Source: CAIZGX01 sp039805165 (lineage in GTDB: Bacteria > Bacteroidota > Bacteroidia > Flavobacteriales_D > Sanyastnellaceae). From it: a stretch of DNA of 8,050 nucleotides. Numbering within the stretch: position 1 is the stretch's first letter; each line of letters begins with the position of its first letter. The translations under genes were made by a program, and so were the position numbers. The notes below the pieces were generated by a model that was not told the origin of the DNA, did not search any database, and saw only the letters and a list, made by a program, of their open reading frames with translations. The stretch spans positions 1 to 8,050 of the forward strand of contig JBDLUS010000182.1 of the NCBI GenBank assembly GCA_039805165.1. Reading direction: 5' to 3'. Positions 6,212 to 8,050 of this stretch are shown here, one piece after another.

Positions 6212-8050
6212 TTAGTTCGCCATTTCTTTTCCAATTGCATTGTCATAAAGTTCTTTATAATCTGCAATCATTCCAAAATTCTGTTCGTCAACTGTGCATC
6301 TTCCTTTGGTAACATGACCTAAAAGCAAGCAAGGAATATTCATTTCAGCAACGAAGTCTAAGAATTTGTCTTCGTCTTCTTCCACCACTGAAACAACTAC
6401 TCGGCTTTGCGATTCACCAAACAAGAAGGCATCTTTGCGAATTTCACTGTCTGTAACAACATCGAATCCGAGGTCGTTCGGCAAGCACATTTCAACCAAC
6501 GTAGTAAACAGTCCACCGTCGCTGACGTCGTGTGCTGCGTTAATGAAACTGTTTTTAATAAGTCCTTTAATACATTGTTGAAGTTGGTATTCTTCTTCCA
6601 AGTTGAACGAAGGTGCCGGAGAACCTAGGGTTCCGACAATGTTCGCTAAGTATTCGCTCGAATTAATTTCGTTTTGAGTAGTTCCCAAAAGGAAAATTAA
6701 ATCGCCTTTGTATTTGAAGTCCAACGTCATTTGCAAGCTCTTGTCTTTCATTACCCCCAACATACCAATGGTTGGAGTAGGGAAGACCGGTGCAGCAGAT
6801 CCGTCTGCTTTTGCCGTTTGATTGTAGAAACTCACGTTTCCACCAGTTACAGGAGTTTGGAATTTCGTGCAAGCTGCACCCATTCCTTTGATTGCTCCTA
6901 CGAACTGCCAGTACACCTCAGGATTGTAGGGATTACCAAAGTTCAAGCAGTTCGTAATAGCCGAAGGCTCACCACCTGAACAAACAATGTTACGTGCTGC
7001 TTCCGCAACCGCGATTTGTGTTCCAATTTCCGGGTCGTTGTTCACGTAACGCGCGTTACAGTCAACAGTTAAAACAACCGCTTTGTTTGTTCCTTTTACG
7101 TTCACAACAGCCGCGTCACTCTTGCGATTCGTGCTCATGTTCACAGTTCCCACCATGCTGTCGTATTGCTCATACACCCAACGCTTGCTCGCGATGTTCG
7201 GTAAGGCAATCAATTGTCTTGCAGTTACAACATAGTCTTTCGGTTCAGCCACGTTGTCCATGTTGAACTTCTTATTCTCTGAATAATATGCTGGCTCGCT
7301 GTATTCTCTTTCGTACACAGGAGCTCCTCCGCCAAGCACAAGGCTTTCCGCAGGAATCTCGCTCACAATCTCTCCGTTCATGTAGTAACGAACCATTGGT
7401 CCTTCAGTCACCACACCAATTTCAGCAGCATGTAAATCCCACTTTTCGAAAATCTTTTCTACTTCCGCTTCGTGTCCTTTCTTAATCACGATAAGCATAC
7501 GCTCTTGCGATTCAGAAAGTAAAATTTCGAACGGCTGCATGCCTTCTTGTCTGGTTGGAACCTTGTCTAACTGAATGTCCATTCCAACACCGCCACCCGC
7601 GCTCATTTCAGAGGTAGAGCAGGTGATACCTGCAGCACCCATGTCTTGCATTCCTGCAATAGCATCGGTTTCCGCCAATTCCATGGTTGCTTCCAACAAT
7701 AATTTTTCTTGAAACGGATCGCCCACTTGAACCGAAGGAAGATCCTTCGCAGATTCGGCAGTAATATCTTTCGAAGCGAACGACGCTCCTTTAATTCCAT
7801 CTTTTCCTGTGGCAGAACCAACAATGTAAACCGGATTTCCAACACCTCTTGCTTTCGCGCTGATCATCTTTCCATTTTCAACCAAGCCCACAGACATGGC
7901 GTTTACCAACGGGTTCACTTGGTAACTCTCGTCGAAAAATACTTCACCTCCAACAGTAGGAATACCGAAGGCGTTTCCATAATTACCAATTCCTTTCACC
8001 ACACCTTCCAACAACCATTTGGTTTTCGGATTTTCAAGTTTTCCGAAACG
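6212..8050 (-). CDS. purL: Phosphoribosylformylglycinamidine synthase subunit PurL (small type), 5' end outside the window
   Basis: 612 residues are visible and the frame stays open to the window edge, so the true start lies upstream; about 130 N-terminal residues are missing by comparison with the usual length of about 740. The first visible residues, RFGKLENPKTKW, join directly to LLEGVVKGIGNYGN and GIPTVGGEV, a conserved PurL block. Further signatures in order: MGAAGITCSTSEMSAGGGVG, ILLSESQERML, DCNARYVNNDPEIG, NCLNFGNPYNPEVYWQF, TPVTGGNVSFYNQT, and AHDVSDGGLFTTLVEMC near the C-terminus, from two AIRS-like halves that bind ATP and FGAR. The protein ends at GKEMAN with no glutaminase domain. 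It is therefore the small bacterial form, which needs separate PurQ (glutaminase) and PurS subunits to make FGAM in the fourth step of purine synthesis. Neither purQ nor purS is in the window. It appears to be the first visible gene of the packed operon. Confidence 0.97.
   Translation of the reverse strand, partial: RFGKLENPKTKWLLEGVVKGIGNYGNAFGIPTVGGEVFFDESYQVNPLVNAMSVGLVENGKMISAKARGVGNPVYIVGSATGKDGIKGASFASKDITAESAKDLPSVQVGDPFQEKLLLEATMELAETDAIAGMQDMGAAGITCSTSEMSAGGGVGMDIQLDKVPTRQEGMQPFEILLSESQERMLIVIKKGHEAEVEKIFEKWDLHAAEIGVVTEGPMVRYYMNGEIVSEIPAESLVLGGGAPVYEREYSEPAYYSENKKFNMDNVAEPKDYVVTARQLIALPNIASKRWVYEQYDSMVGTVNMSTNRKSDAAVVNVKGTNKAVVLTVDCNARYVNNDPEIGTQIAVAEAARNIVCSGGEPSAITNCLNFGNPYNPEVYWQFVGAIKGMGAACTKFQTPVTGGNVSFYNQTAKADGSAAPVFPTPTIGMLGVMKDKSLQMTLDFKYKGDLIFLLGTTQNEINSSEYLANIVGTLGSPAPSFNLEEEYQLQQCIKGLIKNSFINAAHDVSDGGLFTTLVEMCLPNDLGFDVVTDSEIRKDAFLFGESQSRVVVSVVEEDEDKFLDFVAEMNIPCLLLGHVTKGRCTVDEQNFGMIADYKELYDNAIGKEMAN

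Noticed and set aside
8012..8014. TTG as the start codon of purL
   Set aside because: The same frame continues upstream to the window edge and encodes the conserved RFGKLENPKTKW block, so this TTG is an internal Leu codon.

Overview
The window appears to come from a Bacteroidota genome, most likely the Flavobacteriales/Cryomorphaceae/Crocinitomicaceae side. Three things suggest this. One protein has a signal peptide and a C-terminal type IX secretion (Por) sorting domain. The HlyD and ABC proteins have the typical Bacteroidota look. None of the gene starts has a recognisable Shine-Dalgarno sequence. All six genes lie on the minus strand, so transcription runs from high to low coordinates, and nearly every base is coding.

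Region 1 (8050 down to 2463) is a tightly packed run of four genes: purL (5' end outside the window), a membrane-anchored three-PASTA-domain protein, a large T9SS-secreted protein, and an RluA/RluD-type pseudouridine synthase. The spacings are 17 nt, a 1-nt stop/start overlap (TAATG) and 1 nt. This looks like one operon with translational coupling. It mixes purine synthesis, a possible cell-wall-associated protein, a secreted protein and rRNA modification.

Region 2 (2462 to 2394) is a 69-nt spacer and the only real intergenic gap. It holds a short perfect inverted repeat (ATGAC-N4-GTCAT) just upstream of the next gene.

Region 3 (2393 down to 1) is a two-gene export cassette. It has an ABC-exporter-like protein with six predicted membrane segments and a C-terminal nucleotide-binding domain (NBD), followed 3 nt later by an HlyD-type membrane fusion protein that runs off the window edge. 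This is a type I secretion/efflux layout; an outer-membrane TolC-like partner might lie beyond position 1.

The most notable observation is the NBD of the ABC protein. Its fold can be followed along its length, but the Walker A, Q-loop, signature, Walker B and D-loop residues are nearly all substituted. The protein therefore looks like a pseudo-ATPase exporter subunit, and no intact ATPase partner is present in the window. I found no RNA genes, mobile elements, CRISPR arrays or convincing terminators.
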